In this document: positions 23,057 to 33,837 of the stretch, one piece after another | Numbering within the stretch: the first letter of the stretch is position 1 | Layout of the letters: each line of letters begins with the position of its first letter | NCBI GenBank assembly: GCA_964036665.1 | Contig: OZ038528.1 | Span: 6,578,501 to 6,642,500, forward strand | Source of the DNA: Gordius sp. MW1 | Taxonomy: Eukaryota > Nematomorpha > Gordioida > Gordea > Gordiidae | DNA length: 64,000 nucleotides | Direction: 5' to 3' | Made by a program: the position numbers and the translations under genes | The notes under the pieces: model-generated | Seen by the model: the letters and a program-made list of their open reading frames with translations, nothing else | The model's database searches: none | Told to the model about the DNA's origin: nothing

Positions 23057-23263
23057 TTACACAAAGTTACAAGTCGGGCACCACACTTTTAGAAAGGAAA
23101 GCACGTCGCCTGTCCTAGTAGAGTAGTCGTAGGCATATGCGCAAACTGTATATGTGCCTGGGGTTGCTCTTTTGAGATCGCCTATCGAAAGGTAGGATAT
23201 TTCCAAGTTTTGAGAATTGGGCATCCTCTTCGACCACACGCCTAAACCATTAATTGTCAGCAT
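23057..23263 (-). CDS. Ambiguous duplicated exon
   Basis: A minus-strand block conserved between the two copies (also 63294-63500). Two frames look coding. One reads VWSKRMPNSQNLEISYLSIG and onward; another, after a TTTAG acceptor, reads VVEEDAQFSKLGNILPFDRR. Substitutions between the copies do not decide between them. Function unknown. Confidence 0.3.
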   Translation of the reverse strand: MLTINGLGVWSKRMPNSQNLEISYLSIGDLKRATPGTYTVCAYAYDYSTRTGDVLSFLKVWCPTCNFV

Positions 23264-23294
23264 TAGTAAAGATTTAATTTTACTACAAAACAGT

Positions 23295-23457
23295 CATGGG
23301 TGTAGCCTAGGGGGGACAGGGAGGGGCGGCCCCCCTCTTAATCCAAAAATTTGTTGAAATTTATTAAGATTATTGCTGGAATTCCAAAAAATGATCATTT
23401 TGCCGCTTTCTAAATCATTATTGCCCCCCTCGAATTGCAATGCTGGCTACGCCCATG
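23295..23457. mobile_element. MITE, CATGGGCGTAGCC family
   Basis: Ends CATGGGTGTAGCC and GGCTACGCCCATG. Flanks AAAACAGT and AACACAGT give an 8-bp duplication with one mismatch. It is also present in copy 2 at 63532-63694. Confidence 0.85.
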
Positions 23458-23692
23458 AACACAGTAATTATTAGTTCTGAAGGGACCAAATTAAAATAAA
23501 TGCCTGAAATCGCTAATAAAATTAGTTCTAAACCATTGATTATTGATTAATTTACCCTTAATAGCATTAAAACAATTTACATGTCACGTCTCATCATACG
23601 AATGAACAGAAGATAATCTAAGACAATTTCTGTCCGAATGTAAGTGATAAGACAAACTCGACAAAATTTGGAAACGGAAGGTATATGAATCG

Positions 23693-24109
23693 TTAAATTT
23701 TACTGGTAGCTGGTTTAGCGGTTACGAGTTGCGAATCTTTGCACCCGTGTATCGCGTGCAATTCACGCCTAACTTTTTCCACTAATTTACCGCACTGACA
23801 AGCAGGAGGGACGTTAGGGAACTGAGATTTTGGCGGAGACAGGTTACACAAAACATCTAAACTACCTAGCATAGGGAAGAGACAAGGTTGATTTTTTCTT
23901 AATAGAGAGTTCAAAATTAATTTATCTAATGCCAAATTCGAGTTGAAAGATTTGCTAAAACAATGTGCATATACAAAGCCTTTAAACTAATAAAACACCT
24001 ACCCACTGGTTCCATATCATCGGGCCCCGTAAAAAAGGCTTGCAAAGACTCCGTTTCGTTAGCAGCACCTTTCTTCTTGTCGGATTCCTTCAATAGCTCA
24101 GCTTGTCGC
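23693..24109 (-). CDS. Two-exon C-terminus of an unassigned protein, copy 1
   Basis: Exon 24109 to about 24000 follows a GTAAAG acceptor and encodes a charged segment, QAELLKESDKKKG then LQAFFTGPDDMEPVG. It ends at either GTAGGT (24003) or GTGTTT (23999); only the latter fits the phase of the next exon. Exon 23954-23693, after GTTTTAG, encodes LRKNQPCLFPMLGSLDVLC, then CQCGKLVEKVRRELHAIHGC, and ends in TAA. Cys pairs suggest a metal site, but I recognise no family. The second copy reaches the window end (63932-64000) and keeps the reading frame. Confidence 0.52.
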
Positions 24110-24193
24110 CTTTACCACGAAGGAAATAAAATTATTAATAAAAGTCATTGGAGATATATTAAGTCAGCCTTGTAAAAAATCAAGCCCGTGAGG

Positions 24194-24438
24194 CAGTGGC
24201 GTAAATAAGGGGGGGGGGGAACGGGAAATTCCCCCCCCTTGGCAAAGATTAAAAATATTTTTTTATAGCTTCTCAACGCTGAAGAGGCTAAAAACTGACA
24301 TTAGAAATACCATGTCTAAGAATAGATTAAATGGGCTTTATTGACAATTCATCGGTTAGCTCCTACTCCCGATGAAGTTCTTAAAATTTTTGAAATTTCC
24401 CCCCCCCCCCCCTTGAGAAAATCCTGGCTACGCGCCTG
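24194..24438. mobile_element. Non-autonomous hAT (deletion derivative)
   Basis: A 245-bp element with ends CAGTGGCGTAAATAAGG and, on the reverse strand, CAGGCGCGTAGCCAGGA. Long G/C runs follow each terminus. A perfect 8-bp duplication, CCGTGAGG, flanks it. The middle retains the last codons of the transposase (ATTAGAAATACCATGTCTAA region), so it is an internal-deletion copy of the hAT element at 37800-41326. Confidence 0.93.
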
Positions 24439-24566
24439 CCGTGAGGCATATCAAAATGGAATGGATGAATTATTTAAATTTACAATACACATGTCAATTA
24501 TCTTGGTTCATATTCTCTCCCGCCTTGGCCTTAAAAAACCATACTATGTTGATCAAGTGAGATCTT

Positions 24567-24883
24567 AAGGCTTGTCTTAATATCGGATTTTGCTGCGCAG
24601 CAATCGTAGTACGGGTTATAACAGAGCCGTGTCTTAATTTTGAATTCACAATAGATTTGCATTTCAGAAACGTAACATAACTGCAATTTTGTAAGATGCA
24701 AATTTTAGATTTAATCTCAAGAGTTGAAATAAACAAAAAAATGCATAGCAATATAAACGTTAACTATCGAAAAACAAAATTTTATTGATTACAATTGTGT
24801 ATGACCCATGAAATTGAATCGGATATTTAGACAAAGATAAATTCGCGCGATTTGAAATAATTCCGAGATTAAGACAAGCCCTT
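24567..24883. mobile_element. TIR MITE (AAGGCTTGTCTTAATATC family)
   Basis: Left end AAGGCTTGTCTTAATATCGG, right end TAAGACAAGCCCTT; internal GCTGCGCAGC palindrome and AAACAAAAAAA tract. A longer copy is at 50776-51156. The superfamily is not clear; the flanks allow TTAA or TA duplication. Confidence 0.78.
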
Positions 24884-24889
24884 ATTTAC

Positions 24890-25635
24890 TTCATCGGCGG
24901 ACATCGACCGGTGAAATTTAAAAATCCTTAGCATATTTATGCTTAGAATATTTTATCTCAATTAACAGCAAACTTTTTATCTTGGTAAAAAGCAACTCAA
25001 CCTAATAAAGCTTCTAAAATATACACCTTTTTTATATTAGTTTACCAATTTATGTAAAAATGTTTTAAGCCCAAGGTGCTAATTATAATTTTTCATTTAG
25101 GGGTATAATTAAAACTTTATTTGAGGTTGGGTTAGTATGCAGAACTTTGTGAGACGCTAAAAAAGATATTGGAAGAGCAACTTAATTCAATATAATTCAA
25201 ACCAACATACATGTCAATTAAATTGTTTACTATTATGGGCACAATCAGCATTTACATAAAAGAAAAAGAATTTCTATGATATAAAACGTAAAATAGGCAT
25301 TAAAAATTTTTAAGCAATCTGCACTGAAAAAATTAGAAAGTTATTATAATGGGTCAACTCTGAATAATTCAAATGACAGCAATTTTAAAATTATAAGACA
25401 ATTTTGATAAATGGTAGGAAATTTTGAACCAATTCCTAATTTAATTGGTTAATCCTATGAGGAATTTACAGCTAAATTAAAAAACACCCTATTGAAAGTG
25501 TGCTAAAAATAACCAATTTATGCCAAATGACAAAACCATAGGACACTTAGATTTAAAATTAAAGAAATGTATATAAAGAAGTTAGTTTGTTATTAGAAAT
25601 TTAATTCTTTAGCAAATTGAGAAAATAAATATAAT
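24890..25635. other. AT-rich spacer without supported gene
   Basis: No coding signal I can support. It lies 3' of the minus-strand POT1-like remnant and could hold decayed downstream exons. Confidence 0.4.
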
Positions 25636-25639
25636 GAGA

Positions 25640-26460
25640 GCTTTAAAAATTATATTTTTCTTATTTACTTTTGCATAAATTGAACAAATTGTGAATCAGA
25701 GGAATTTTCTTTAATGCCACAATTATAGCGGGAGTCACCATGAAGTACAAATTCAATTTTTTGGTCAATTTGATTCTCAAAAGTAGGAGAATCCACCATG
25801 TTCAACTTTTTAATAATTGAGATATGCACATTTGTTAGCAATATATATTTGCCAACCTAAATGTGTTTTAAACATCTATAAATTTTTATTACTGGAATTT
25901 TGTTGCATTCATTAATATGTTCATCATAAATATAGATTGGAACAATACATTCAGGAGGAATAAGCTGAATTAGATCTTTATCTTCTTCTATATCAGAACC
26001 TTCATCAGTTGATAAATTTACACTTTTAATTTGATTAGCTCTAAAAACAGTCCTTCTTAAATGATATCTTAATTCTTTACATATTTAATATTGTCCCATC
26101 CCACACATATATTACTAAGGGAATATCCAATTGACATTTTGCAAGCATTTGACATTTTAAATCAATATACTTTCCAGGAACACATTGATTTAAAGTACAA
26201 ACCATTGTTTCAATTAAAGGTTGACTTTTTAAAATCCAAAGTCTAAGTTTTTTGATCTAAATTATTCTTCAACAATTTAAATTATATATTACAATTTTAT
26301 TATCTATAGCCTCAACAGTAAAGCAATGTGATGATGAGTATAAAGAAATGGTTTTTAGGCAACCGTCCGACACAAAGATAACCCAATCAAAATCTTTCTA
26401 AGATAACCCAATCAAAATGAGAGGCAAAATTTTAAAATAATTTGGACCCATAATATATAA
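25640..26460 (-). pseudogene. POT1: Decayed POT1-like telomere-end-binding protein
   Basis: The minus-strand frame reads, in order, an OB1 end (WVIFVSDGCLKTISLYSSS then HCFTVEAIDNKIV), LRLW, and a second OB fold: CVPGKYIDLKCQMLAKCQL, VWDGT, IVPIYIYDEHI, VIKIYRC and KIEFVLHGDS. The pattern of a leucine-arginine-tryptophan linker, a YIDLKCQ strand, VWDGT, then IYxYDxH and FxLHGxSxY matches POT1, the shelterin protein that binds single-stranded telomeric DNA. About 200 codons can be followed. In-frame stops occur near 25855, 26075 and 26410, plus stops between OB1 and OB2, so it is not functional as read. No introns are seen in this stretch. A short duplicate of its 5' edge lies at 32441-32482, beyond the Ty3/gypsy element. 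Confidence 0.68.
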
Positions 26461-27079
26461 TGGACATAAAAACTAATGTATTACGCAACTAGATGCAAAC
26501 ACTAAATCTAACCCTAACCTATATTACATTTTGCCTATGATACATTTCGCAAAAATCCGAATTTAAGGATTTAATAATCATATTTTTAATATATTGGACC
26601 ACAAATATTAGTTATTTTGAGAACTATTTAAAACGGTGTATAAATACACGTTAACCGGGTATATCTTTAAATATCTATCAATTTAACGTTAAATAATCTA
26701 GATTATAAATTAATTAGCAATTTAAAATCATGGATAGATATTAAAATTAACATATCTTTGCCTATATATACTGTCTTATATTAAACTCAAAGGTTATGAT
26801 TAGTTTCCATATTTTGGCCATTATATATTTTGACCCGAAGTGTTTAATGAAACTGTTTTACAAACCATACATAAAAACTTAAATTCTATATTTACAATAA
26901 ATAATAAATATTTAAAGTTTTTTTTGAATAACTATTAGCATTAAGTGATTTTTTGAATCTGACGCATAATTTGGAAAACCGATAATAACAAAAGTACTTA
27001 CAAACAAGATATATGATCTAAAATATCAAATTAAAAAGAGTTAATTACATAATTAAATTAATACAATTTATATAATATA

Positions 27080-27345
27080 TCTATATATATAAAAATCACG
27101 TGAAACGGTGTTAGTTATTAAACTCCTCCGAAACGGCTGGACCGATTTAGATGGAAATCTCTGCGAATATTTGGTAGGTCTGAGAATAGGTTTTTAACTA
27201 TATTTGAAATCTCTAAGTCATAAGACGGTCAAGTTATTTAGTTTTATACGTTTTGACGTTTACTAAAATGTCACTCAAACGCCACCTCATGACGTATACT
27301 GCGTATCTATCGTGAATGTATTTTTCCGCAAATCCACCATCTTCC
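27080..27345 (+). mobile_element. Helitron-like 5' terminus
   Basis: Starts TCTATATATATAAAAATCAC and carries CTCCGAAACGGCTGGACCGA. TC-starting ends of this form are seen in insect and other invertebrate Helitron-like elements. No 3' hairpin plus CTRR end could be assigned. Tandem repeats follow directly. Confidence 0.5.
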
Positions 27346-28003
27346 ATCATAGGATCTCAACAACTTCCAAACAATTCATAGGATCTTAACAACCTTTTGA
27401 TTATTATCAGGTATCAATAAATTGTTAATCTTATTGTTATCCACACAAATCATAGGATCTCAACAACCTCGCAAATCCACCTTCGTCCAGTACTCCAAAC
27501 AATTCATAGGATCTCAACAACCTCCAAACAATTCATAGGATCTCAACAACCTTTTGATTATTATCAGGTATCAATAAATAGTTAATCTTAATGTTTTCCA
27601 ACCAATTCATAGGATCTCAACAACCTCGCAAATCCACCTTCGTCCAATACTCCAAACAATTCATAGGATCTCAACAACCTTTTTAATCTTATTGTTATCC
27701 AAACAATTCATAGGATCTCAACAACCTCACGAATCCACCTTCGTCCAATACTCCAAACAATTCATAGGATCTCAACAACCTCCAAACAATTCATAGGATC
27801 TCAACAACCTTTTGATTAATATCAGGTATCAATAAATTGTTAATCTTATTGTTATCCAAACAATTCATAGGATCTCAACAACCTCGCAAATCCACCTTCG
27901 TCCAATACTCCAAACAATTCATAGGATCTCAACAACCTCCAAACAATTCATAGGATCTCAACAACCTTTTGATTATTATCAGGTATCAATAAATATCTTA
28001 TTG
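27346..28003. repeat. Higher-order tandem repeat (CATAGGATCTCAACAACC)
   Basis: About 14 copies of AATTCATAGGATCTCAACAA combined in a higher-order pattern with CGCAAATCCACCTTCGTCCA and TTATCAGGTATCAATAAAT segments. It ends abruptly at the truncated 5' LTR of the gypsy element. No gene. Confidence 0.88.
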
Positions 28004-28148
28004 ATCTTATCGCTCAAATAACATTCATCGCTAATATCTCAAATAACATTCATCGCTAATATCAATATTTGTTTATTAATATTTCATTTGCATTATTATC
28101 GCGCGTGTGAAAATACAGAAAATAAACAACTACCTAACAATCATTACA
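28004..28148 (+). repeat. 5' LTR, truncated
   Basis: Matches 32296-32440 over 145 bp with no difference that I see, including a duplicated CATTCATCGCTAATATC and the CATTACA end. The U3-side 114 bp are replaced by the 27.3-28.0-kb tandem repeat. Confidence 0.9.
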
Positions 28149-28163
28149 TTGGTGACCTGAGAC

Positions 28164-29009
28164 GTGATGGAAACAAACTCAACAATTCCAGACTCTAATG
28201 AACCAAGAGAAAGCGCAGTTCATGTGAGAATTCCTGAATTTCATTCTAAAAATATTCGCATATGGTTGTCACAGGTAGAAGCCGTGTTTCACACACGCAA
28301 CATATCCTCGCAGAAGACTAAGTATTCCTACCTAGTCGAATCACTACCCCCAGAAGTCGCGGAAGAGGTGGCAGACCTCATAGTCACGGTTCCTGAAATT
28401 ACCCCTTACGACAAACTGAAGGAAGCAATCGTAAAAAGACTAGGAGACAGTGATGAAAAAAGGATAAGGAATTTATTCTCTTCGATATTCCTAGGAGACC
28501 GCACCCCATCCCAATTGGTAAGATACTTAAAATCTCGTTTAGGTAATAATGTGATGGACGAAAAGATTTTAAAAAGCCTCTGGATGGATAAGCTACCCCA
28601 ACATGTGGTAAGCATCTTGGCTACAATGGGAGATGACCAATCACTTGATCGTATAGCAGAAGTCGCTGATAGGATTCACGAAACGTTCAGAGTCAGTAGC
28701 TTAGCATCAGTAGCTACTCCCTATAACCTCACTCCAAATAACCCTACTCCCAATATTCCTATTCCCAATACTCAAACAAACGAAATGCAGGAACTGATCA
28801 AAGCTGTGTCACAATTAGAACTCAGAGTAAATCAATTAACAGGCAATCCCAACGACAGTAGGACGACATGGAGAAGGTCAGGCAGATCTAGGTCATCATC
28901 CAGACAACGCCCAACTGACACATGTTGGTACCATTATAAATTTGGAAAGGAAGCCAGGAAGTGCATGCAGCCATGCAATTTTAACACCAACTCCCAACAA
29001 AAAAACTGA
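28164..29009 (+). CDS. gag: Gag of Ty3/gypsy element
   Basis: 281 aa, structural capsid/nucleocapsid protein of the retrotransposon. The N-terminal half has the conserved arthropod-type gag pattern ([11 protein letters not shown], then [14 protein letters not shown]). A single zinc-knuckle-like [14 protein letters not shown] motif lies at about residues 253-266, where the usual CCHC spacing is altered. The first ATG, 15 bp after the 5' LTR, was chosen. The last sense codons AAA AAC TGA overlap a slippery heptamer leading into pol. Confidence 0.93.
   Translation: MMETNSTIPDSNEPRESAVHVRIPEFHSKNIRIWLSQVEAVFHTRNISSQKTKYSYLVESLPPEVAEEVADLIVTVPEITPYDKLKEAIVKRLGDSDEKRIRNLFSSIFLGDRTPSQLVRYLKSRLGNNVMDEKILKSLWMDKLPQHVVSILATMGDDQSLDRIAEVADRIHETFRVSSLASVATPYNLTPNNPTPNIPIPNTQTNEMQELIKAVSQLELRVNQLTGNPNDSRTTWRRSGRSRSSSRQRPTDTCWYHYKFGKEARKCMQPCNFNTNSQQKN
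29000..29006 (+). promoter_or_regulatory. Programmed -1 frameshift site A AAA AAC
   Basis: The heptamer is in register with gag (codons AAA AAC) and is followed at once by the gag TGA. A -1 slip continues into CTG ACG GGC CGT, the frame of pol. A AAA AAC is a known retroviral slippery sequence. The downstream GGGCCGTCCCATATGGGC can fold (GCCC/GGGC pairing). Confidence 0.82.
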
Positions 29010-29032
29010 CGGGCCGTCCCATATGGGCGACA

Positions 29033-32000
29033 ATGGGAAACGGCCGTACTTTCAGCCGCCTATTCTATTTATTCGACCGGTCCACCCAACGAAAATATCT
29101 CGTCGACACAGGCGCTGAAGTTAGCGTAATCCCACCCCCTCCCAAACATCCATTGATCCCGCATGGCCCAACTCTACAAGCGGCTAACCAAACCAGCATA
29201 CACACATACGGACAAGTCGTATTGGGTTCACACCTTGGTTTGCGACGGGAATTCAAATGGGTATTTTTAGTCGCAAACGTACACACCCCTATAATTGGAG
29301 CTGACTTACTGCACCACTATAAGTTAGTTGTGGACATCAACAATAAACGACTTATAGACAGCACCACACAATTATCGTCGAGAGGAACATCCTCACCACA
29401 CCAGACGTTCGGCATCCGTGTAGCACTCAGCAATCACAGCACAAAATTCGATGCAATTCTGCACGAATTTCCATCACTCATATCCCCTCTAAACTTCAAC
29501 CGACAGATTCCACCCCATGATGTGCTCCACCACATTCTGACAAAAGGCCCAGCACAGCACTCACGCCCCAGACGATTGGCGCCCGATAAATTAAGTTCAG
29601 CCAAGAAAGAGTTCGAATATATGCTGGAACTTGGGATCATCAGAGAGTCAAAAAGTAATTGGGCATCCCCATTACATCTGGCTGCCAAAAAGTCAGGCGA
29701 CTGGAGACCGTGTGGGGACTATCGCGGGCTGAACAAAGTCACATTGCCTGATCGGTATCCCATTCCCCACATACATGATTTTTCCGCCAACCTCCACAAC
29801 AAAACAGTATTTTCCAAGCTCGACCTGGTAAGAGCATATCACAACATTCCAATTGCAGCAGGTGACATCAGCAAAACAGCCGTGACAACGCCATTTGGTT
29901 TATACGAATTCACTAGAATGCCCTTTGGTCTAAGAAACGCGGCTCAGACATTTCAACGGTTCATAGATGAAGTGTTAAGAGGGCTCGACTATGCCTACGC
30001 TTATATCGACGATATACTTATAGCTAGCACCTCGGAAAAAGAACACGAAAATCACTTAAGGACCGTTTTACAACGACTACAGGACTTTGACCTCCGAATA
30101 AGTCCTTTAAAATGCAAGTTTGGAACTCACGAACTCGAGTTTCTGGGACATCATATATCAAAAACTGGCATCACTCCACTAATGGATAAGGTCGACGCTA
30201 TCCGCAAATTTCCACTACCGGACTCCACAAAGAAGCTTCGCAGATTCTTGGGGATGATAAATTTTTATCGTAGATTCCTACCCGGAATTTCCCGTACCCT
30301 TCAACCTTTAACGGACGTGTTAAAGAAACCAAAAAAATCTCTAACTTTCAACGACGACCAGATAAAAGCGTTCGAAAAAGCAAAATCAGCTTTAGCAGAT
30401 TTTACCGCACTTAGTTTCTTAGATACAGATCCACGAACAGAAATAAGGTTGACTACAGACGCATCGGACACAGCAGTCGGAGCAGTATTGGAGCAGGTAA
30501 TTTCGGACCAGGTAAAACCAATATCATTTTATTCGGTCAAGCTGCAACCAACGCAAACGCGATATAGCACTTTCGGCCGGGAGCTTCTTGCAATTTATTT
30601 AGCTATTAAGCACTTTCGCCACTTTTTAGAAGGTCGAAGTTTCTCCGTGTATACGGACCACAAACCACTAATTTACGCCTTTAACGCTAAACCTGACCAG
30701 TATTCACCTAGAGAAACGAGACAATTGGACCTAATATCGCAATTTACAACTGATATTCGGTACATCAAAGGTGAAAGTAATACAGTTGCAGACGCGCTCT
30801 CTCGGACGGAGGTAGATTCTATCAGGTTACCAGAAATGCCCGATCTAGAAGAGATTAGTAGACAACAAATAAATGACGAAACCCTGAGAAACTTAAAGGA
30901 TTCATCATCTTTGAAATTGCAGTTAGTACCAATTCCAGGATCAGAGCGAAAAATCCTTTGCGATCTCTCAACCGCCAAACCACGACCGGTAATTCCAGAA
31001 ACACTCAGAAAAATAGTTTTCGACCATTTCCACACTATATCACACCCAGGTATACGCGCCACTGTGAAACTAATTACAAATCGGGTAGTCTGGCCGTCAA
31101 TAAACAAAGACGTTGTGAGATGGGCAAGAACTTGTGAAAGGTGCCAACGATGCAAGGTATTTCGACACACCCTTACAGTACCCGGAACATTCGCTAAACC
31201 CGACGCCCGTTTTGCCCACATCCACATAGACTTGGTAGGGCCACTACCACCATCAAACGGATATACGCATATGTTAACAGCAGTGGACCGATTCACCAGA
31301 TGGCCCATGGCTATTCCTTTGAATGATACATCCACGGAGGTTATCGCAAAAAAGCTGATAGAACACTGGATTGCGAACTTCGGTGTGCCACATACCATTA
31401 CCACCGATAGAGGATCACAGTTCCAATCATCTCTCTTCCGAGAACTCTCCAATCTCTTAGGTTGCACACATATTAAAACAACCGCCTACCATCCCGCCGC
31501 AAACGGACTCGTCGAACGATTCCATAGACAACTTAAAGAGTCGTTAAAAGCCGCCGGGGAGACTAAGTGGAACGAAATTTTACCATTGATATTATTAGGA
31601 TTACGTTCAACTATCAAAGAAGACATAGGAGCAACAACAGCAGAATTGGTGTACGGTACGACCTTACGACTACCAGGAGACTACGTCCTAAAAACCGAAC
31701 CTAACCCATTACAACATCATTTCGTTGACAAGCTCAGGAGGACCATGGCAAAAATTCCTTACCCCATACCAAAACACCATGCTACAACAAAAGAACAAGT
31801 TAGCAGCTACCTGTTCGAAGCAACCCACGTGTTCGTCAGACACGACGCCGTCAGTAAGCCACTCTCTCCAACGTATGACGGTCCTTACAAAGTATTGAAA
31901 CGTGAACCAAAATACTTCGTCATTGAAAAAAATGGTAAAAGAGATTCTGTCTCGATAGACAGATTAAAACCCTGCCATCGAAGCAGAGAGGAACCACCCT

Positions 32001-32122
32001 TTCAGACCGCCGACGAAACGCAAGCTGAGGCACCGACACAAGAAGCAGAAGAACCAACCAAAATAACTAGAAAAGGCAGAAAGGTCCATTGGCCGAAAAA
32101 CCTTCGGGAATACATCACATAG
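29033..32122 (+). CDS. pol: Pol of Ty3/gypsy: protease, RT, RNase H, integrase
   Basis: 1,029 codons from the first ATG without a stop; the protein is more likely made as a Gag-Pol fusion by -1 frameshift at 29000. Domains: aspartic protease [13 protein letters not shown] (residues ~20-32); reverse transcriptase with FTRMPFG and the catalytic YIDDIL (about residue 324); RNase [15 protein letters not shown] (~474); integrase zinc finger HHCC (H near 667, CERCQRC near 700); integrase core with D in HIDLVG (~733), D in TTDRGSQF (~791) and E in NGLVERFH (~827). The C-terminal tail is basic. All catalytic residues are present, so the copy could encode active enzymes. Confidence 0.96.
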   Translation: MGNGRTFSRLFYLFDRSTQRKYLVDTGAEVSVIPPPPKHPLIPHGPTLQAANQTSIHTYGQVVLGSHLGLRREFKWVFLVANVHTPIIGADLLHHYKLVVDINNKRLIDSTTQLSSRGTSSPHQTFGIRVALSNHSTKFDAILHEFPSLISPLNFNRQIPPHDVLHHILTKGPAQHSRPRRLAPDKLSSAKKEFEYMLELGIIRESKSNWASPLHLAAKKSGDWRPCGDYRGLNKVTLPDRYPIPHIHDFSANLHNKTVFSKLDLVRAYHNIPIAAGDISKTAVTTPFGLYEFTRMPFGLRNAAQTFQRFIDEVLRGLDYAYAYIDDILIASTSEKEHENHLRTVLQRLQDFDLRISPLKCKFGTHELEFLGHHISKTGITPLMDKVDAIRKFPLPDSTKKLRRFLGMINFYRRFLPGISRTLQPLTDVLKKPKKSLTFNDDQIKAFEKAKSALADFTALSFLDTDPRTEIRLTTDASDTAVGAVLEQVISDQVKPISFYSVKLQPTQTRYSTFGRELLAIYLAIKHFRHFLEGRSFSVYTDHKPLIYAFNAKPDQYSPRETRQLDLISQFTTDIRYIKGESNTVADALSRTEVDSIRLPEMPDLEEISRQQINDETLRNLKDSSSLKLQLVPIPGSERKILCDLSTAKPRPVIPETLRKIVFDHFHTISHPGIRATVKLITNRVVWPSINKDVVRWARTCERCQRCKVFRHTLTVPGTFAKPDARFAHIHIDLVGPLPPSNGYTHMLTAVDRFTRWPMAIPLNDTSTEVIAKKLIEHWIANFGVPHTITTDRGSQFQSSLFRELSNLLGCTHIKTTAYHPAANGLVERFHRQLKESLKAAGETKWNEILPLILLGLRSTIKEDIGATTAELVYGTTLRLPGDYVLKTEPNPLQHHFVDKLRRTMAKIPYPIPKHHATTKEQVSSYLFEATHVFVRHDAVSKPLSPTYDGPYKVLKREPKYFVIEKNGKRDSVSIDRLKPCHRSREEPPFQTADETQAEAPTQEAEEPTKITRKGRKVHWPKNLREYIT

Positions 32123-32181
32123 TTTTTAGCCAACTCTTATCGACATATTTAAAACTTTAAATATATCTGGAAGGGGAGTAT

Positions 32182-32440
32182 TGTGGCGTTTTAGACATTG
32201 GCGAGATAAAGTAGCGAACGGGCATTCACTTCACTTTTACTTGTCGATTAAAAATCATCCATCCATGAACAATTCCTTCCGTCATCATAAAATTCATCTT
32301 ATCGCTCAAATAACATTCATCGCTAATATCTCAAATAACATTCATCGCTAATATCAATATTTGTTTATTAATATTTCATTTGCATTATTATCGCGCGTGT
32401 GAAAATACAGAAAATAAACAACTACCTAACAATCATTACA
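32182..32440 (+). repeat. 3' LTR, full length (259 bp)
   Basis: Starts TGTGGCGTTTTAGACA just after the polypurine tract and ends AATCATTACA. It is the only complete LTR, and the comparison point for the truncated 5' LTR. Confidence 0.9.
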
Positions 32441-33837
32441 AAGATAACCGAATCAAAAATGAGAGGTAAAATTTCAAAATAAATTTAAGATAAATAATTA
32501 ATATTTGAAGTTTTTTGAATAAATATTAATATTAAGTACTTTTTTTAAGTTTAGACATTCTAATATTCCTAATTGTATATATTAGAATGTAATTATTTAT
32601 TGATGAATTGAAATATGTTATATAATTGAATGTTAATCACTTCCACATTATCTTTTTTTAAGTTTAAACATTATAATATTACTTATTGTATATTAAAATG
32701 TAAACTTTATTATTTATTGATGAATTGAAATATAGTTATAATTGTATGTTATATAATTGAATATTAATTACTTCCACATTATAAATATAGCATTTTTATA
32801 CATTATTTTACATACCCATCATATATAATGATATTCTATACCTTTAGGGATATGTTCACCAAACTTTGCAAGAGCAAAGCCAATATGTCAGAATCAACAT
32901 TTAATTTAAGATAAATAATAAATATTTGACGTTTTTCGAATAATTATTAATACTAAAGGCTTTTTTTAAGTTTAGACATTATAATATTACTAATTGTATA
33001 TACATTAGAATGTAAACTTTATTATTTATTGATGAATTAAATATAGTTTTAATTGTATGTTATATAATTGAATGTTAATCACTTCCACATTATCTTTTTT
33101 TAAGTTTAAACATTATAACTTGCATTACTTCAAACAATCTAAATAACGTTAAGTCTTATTGTGTGTTATTAATTTTCAATCTTAATATTTACCTACTTGG
33201 AATACTTTAAATAACAATTTAATTAAAGTTATTAACAAATTAGGTTCTCTTAAAGATACACATTTATTGCTAGAAGCTCTTCAAGGACTTCAAGACAATC
33301 ATTAAAGTAAATCCCTTTAGAAATTAGTTTTAATATAATTTTTAGCTAATGATCTTGAATTTTTGAAAGCAAACACCAAAACCAAATTAAATTTGCTTCA
33401 CATCTCTCAGAGAAGAGAGTTTATTCAATAAATAAATAAAACTCACTGTTAATGATAATATTAGTAGGCTTATATGGCTTTATAATGATATTTATAATCC
33501 TTTACCTTAATGTTTTTATATTAATGCCTCATCCTAAATGTGTCCTCAAAAACCTGACTCCTTTTTATATGATGTATCTGATTTACAATTACAATATTAT
33601 TCTAATTAATTCCTATTAAGTATATTTATTACAACACCACTATTATATTCATATGTTTATAAATTTCTGTTAATATCTTTAGCAATTAACTCTAATGTAT
33701 AACCATTGAAACATAAAGCTACTATATCCATCTCTTTAATAATATTGCTGTCTTTATAAATTAATTCTTATCAGACATAATTTTCCAACATTTACAAAAA
33801 GTTAGAATTATTTGATTAGTAATATTTATAAATTTAC
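32441..33837. other. AT-rich DNA with diverged tandem repeats
   Basis: Three diverged copies (about 32485, 32640 and 32920 onward) of a block with TTTTTTTAAGTTTAGACATT and TATTGATGAATTGAAATA. The first 42 bp resemble the edge of the POT1-like remnant at 26395. Decayed minus-strand coding traces may exist near 33.7 kb, but I cannot support a gene. Confidence 0.5.

Larger units (their letters stand above)
18317..23763. repeat. Segmental duplication, copy 1
   Basis: From CTCCATCTTTCTCGG onward this segment matches 58323-64000 almost base for base, with small indels. Copy 2 has an extra 313-bp MITE. The left junction lies inside the LINE reverse transcriptase here but in unrelated AT-rich DNA at copy 2, which sets the duplication boundary. 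The right boundary is not reached because copy 2 runs off the window. The segment contains satellite, an inserted transposon and minus-strand exons. Confidence 0.93.
28004..32440 (+). mobile_element. Ty3/gypsy LTR retrotransposon with intact gag and pol
   Basis: Order: truncated 5' LTR (28004-28148), primer-binding region starting TTGGTGACC, gag, -1 frameshift site, pol, polypurine tract GGAAGGGGAG, and 3' LTR 32182-32440 (TGTGG...TTACA). The retained 145 bp of the 5' LTR appears identical to the end of the 3' LTR, which suggests recent insertion. The first ~114 bp of the 5' LTR are missing, so this copy lacks a normal LTR promoter. The integrase-last order is Ty3/gypsy. No env frame. Confidence 0.95.

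Noticed and set aside
27346-28003. CRISPR-like alternation of repeats and spacers
   Set aside because: Spacers are themselves repeated modules and the context is eukaryotic retrotransposon DNA; no cas genes.
30673-31467. 264-codon minus-strand frame opposite pol
   Set aside because: Antisense shadow of the integrase/RNase H region; pol explains the sequence fully.
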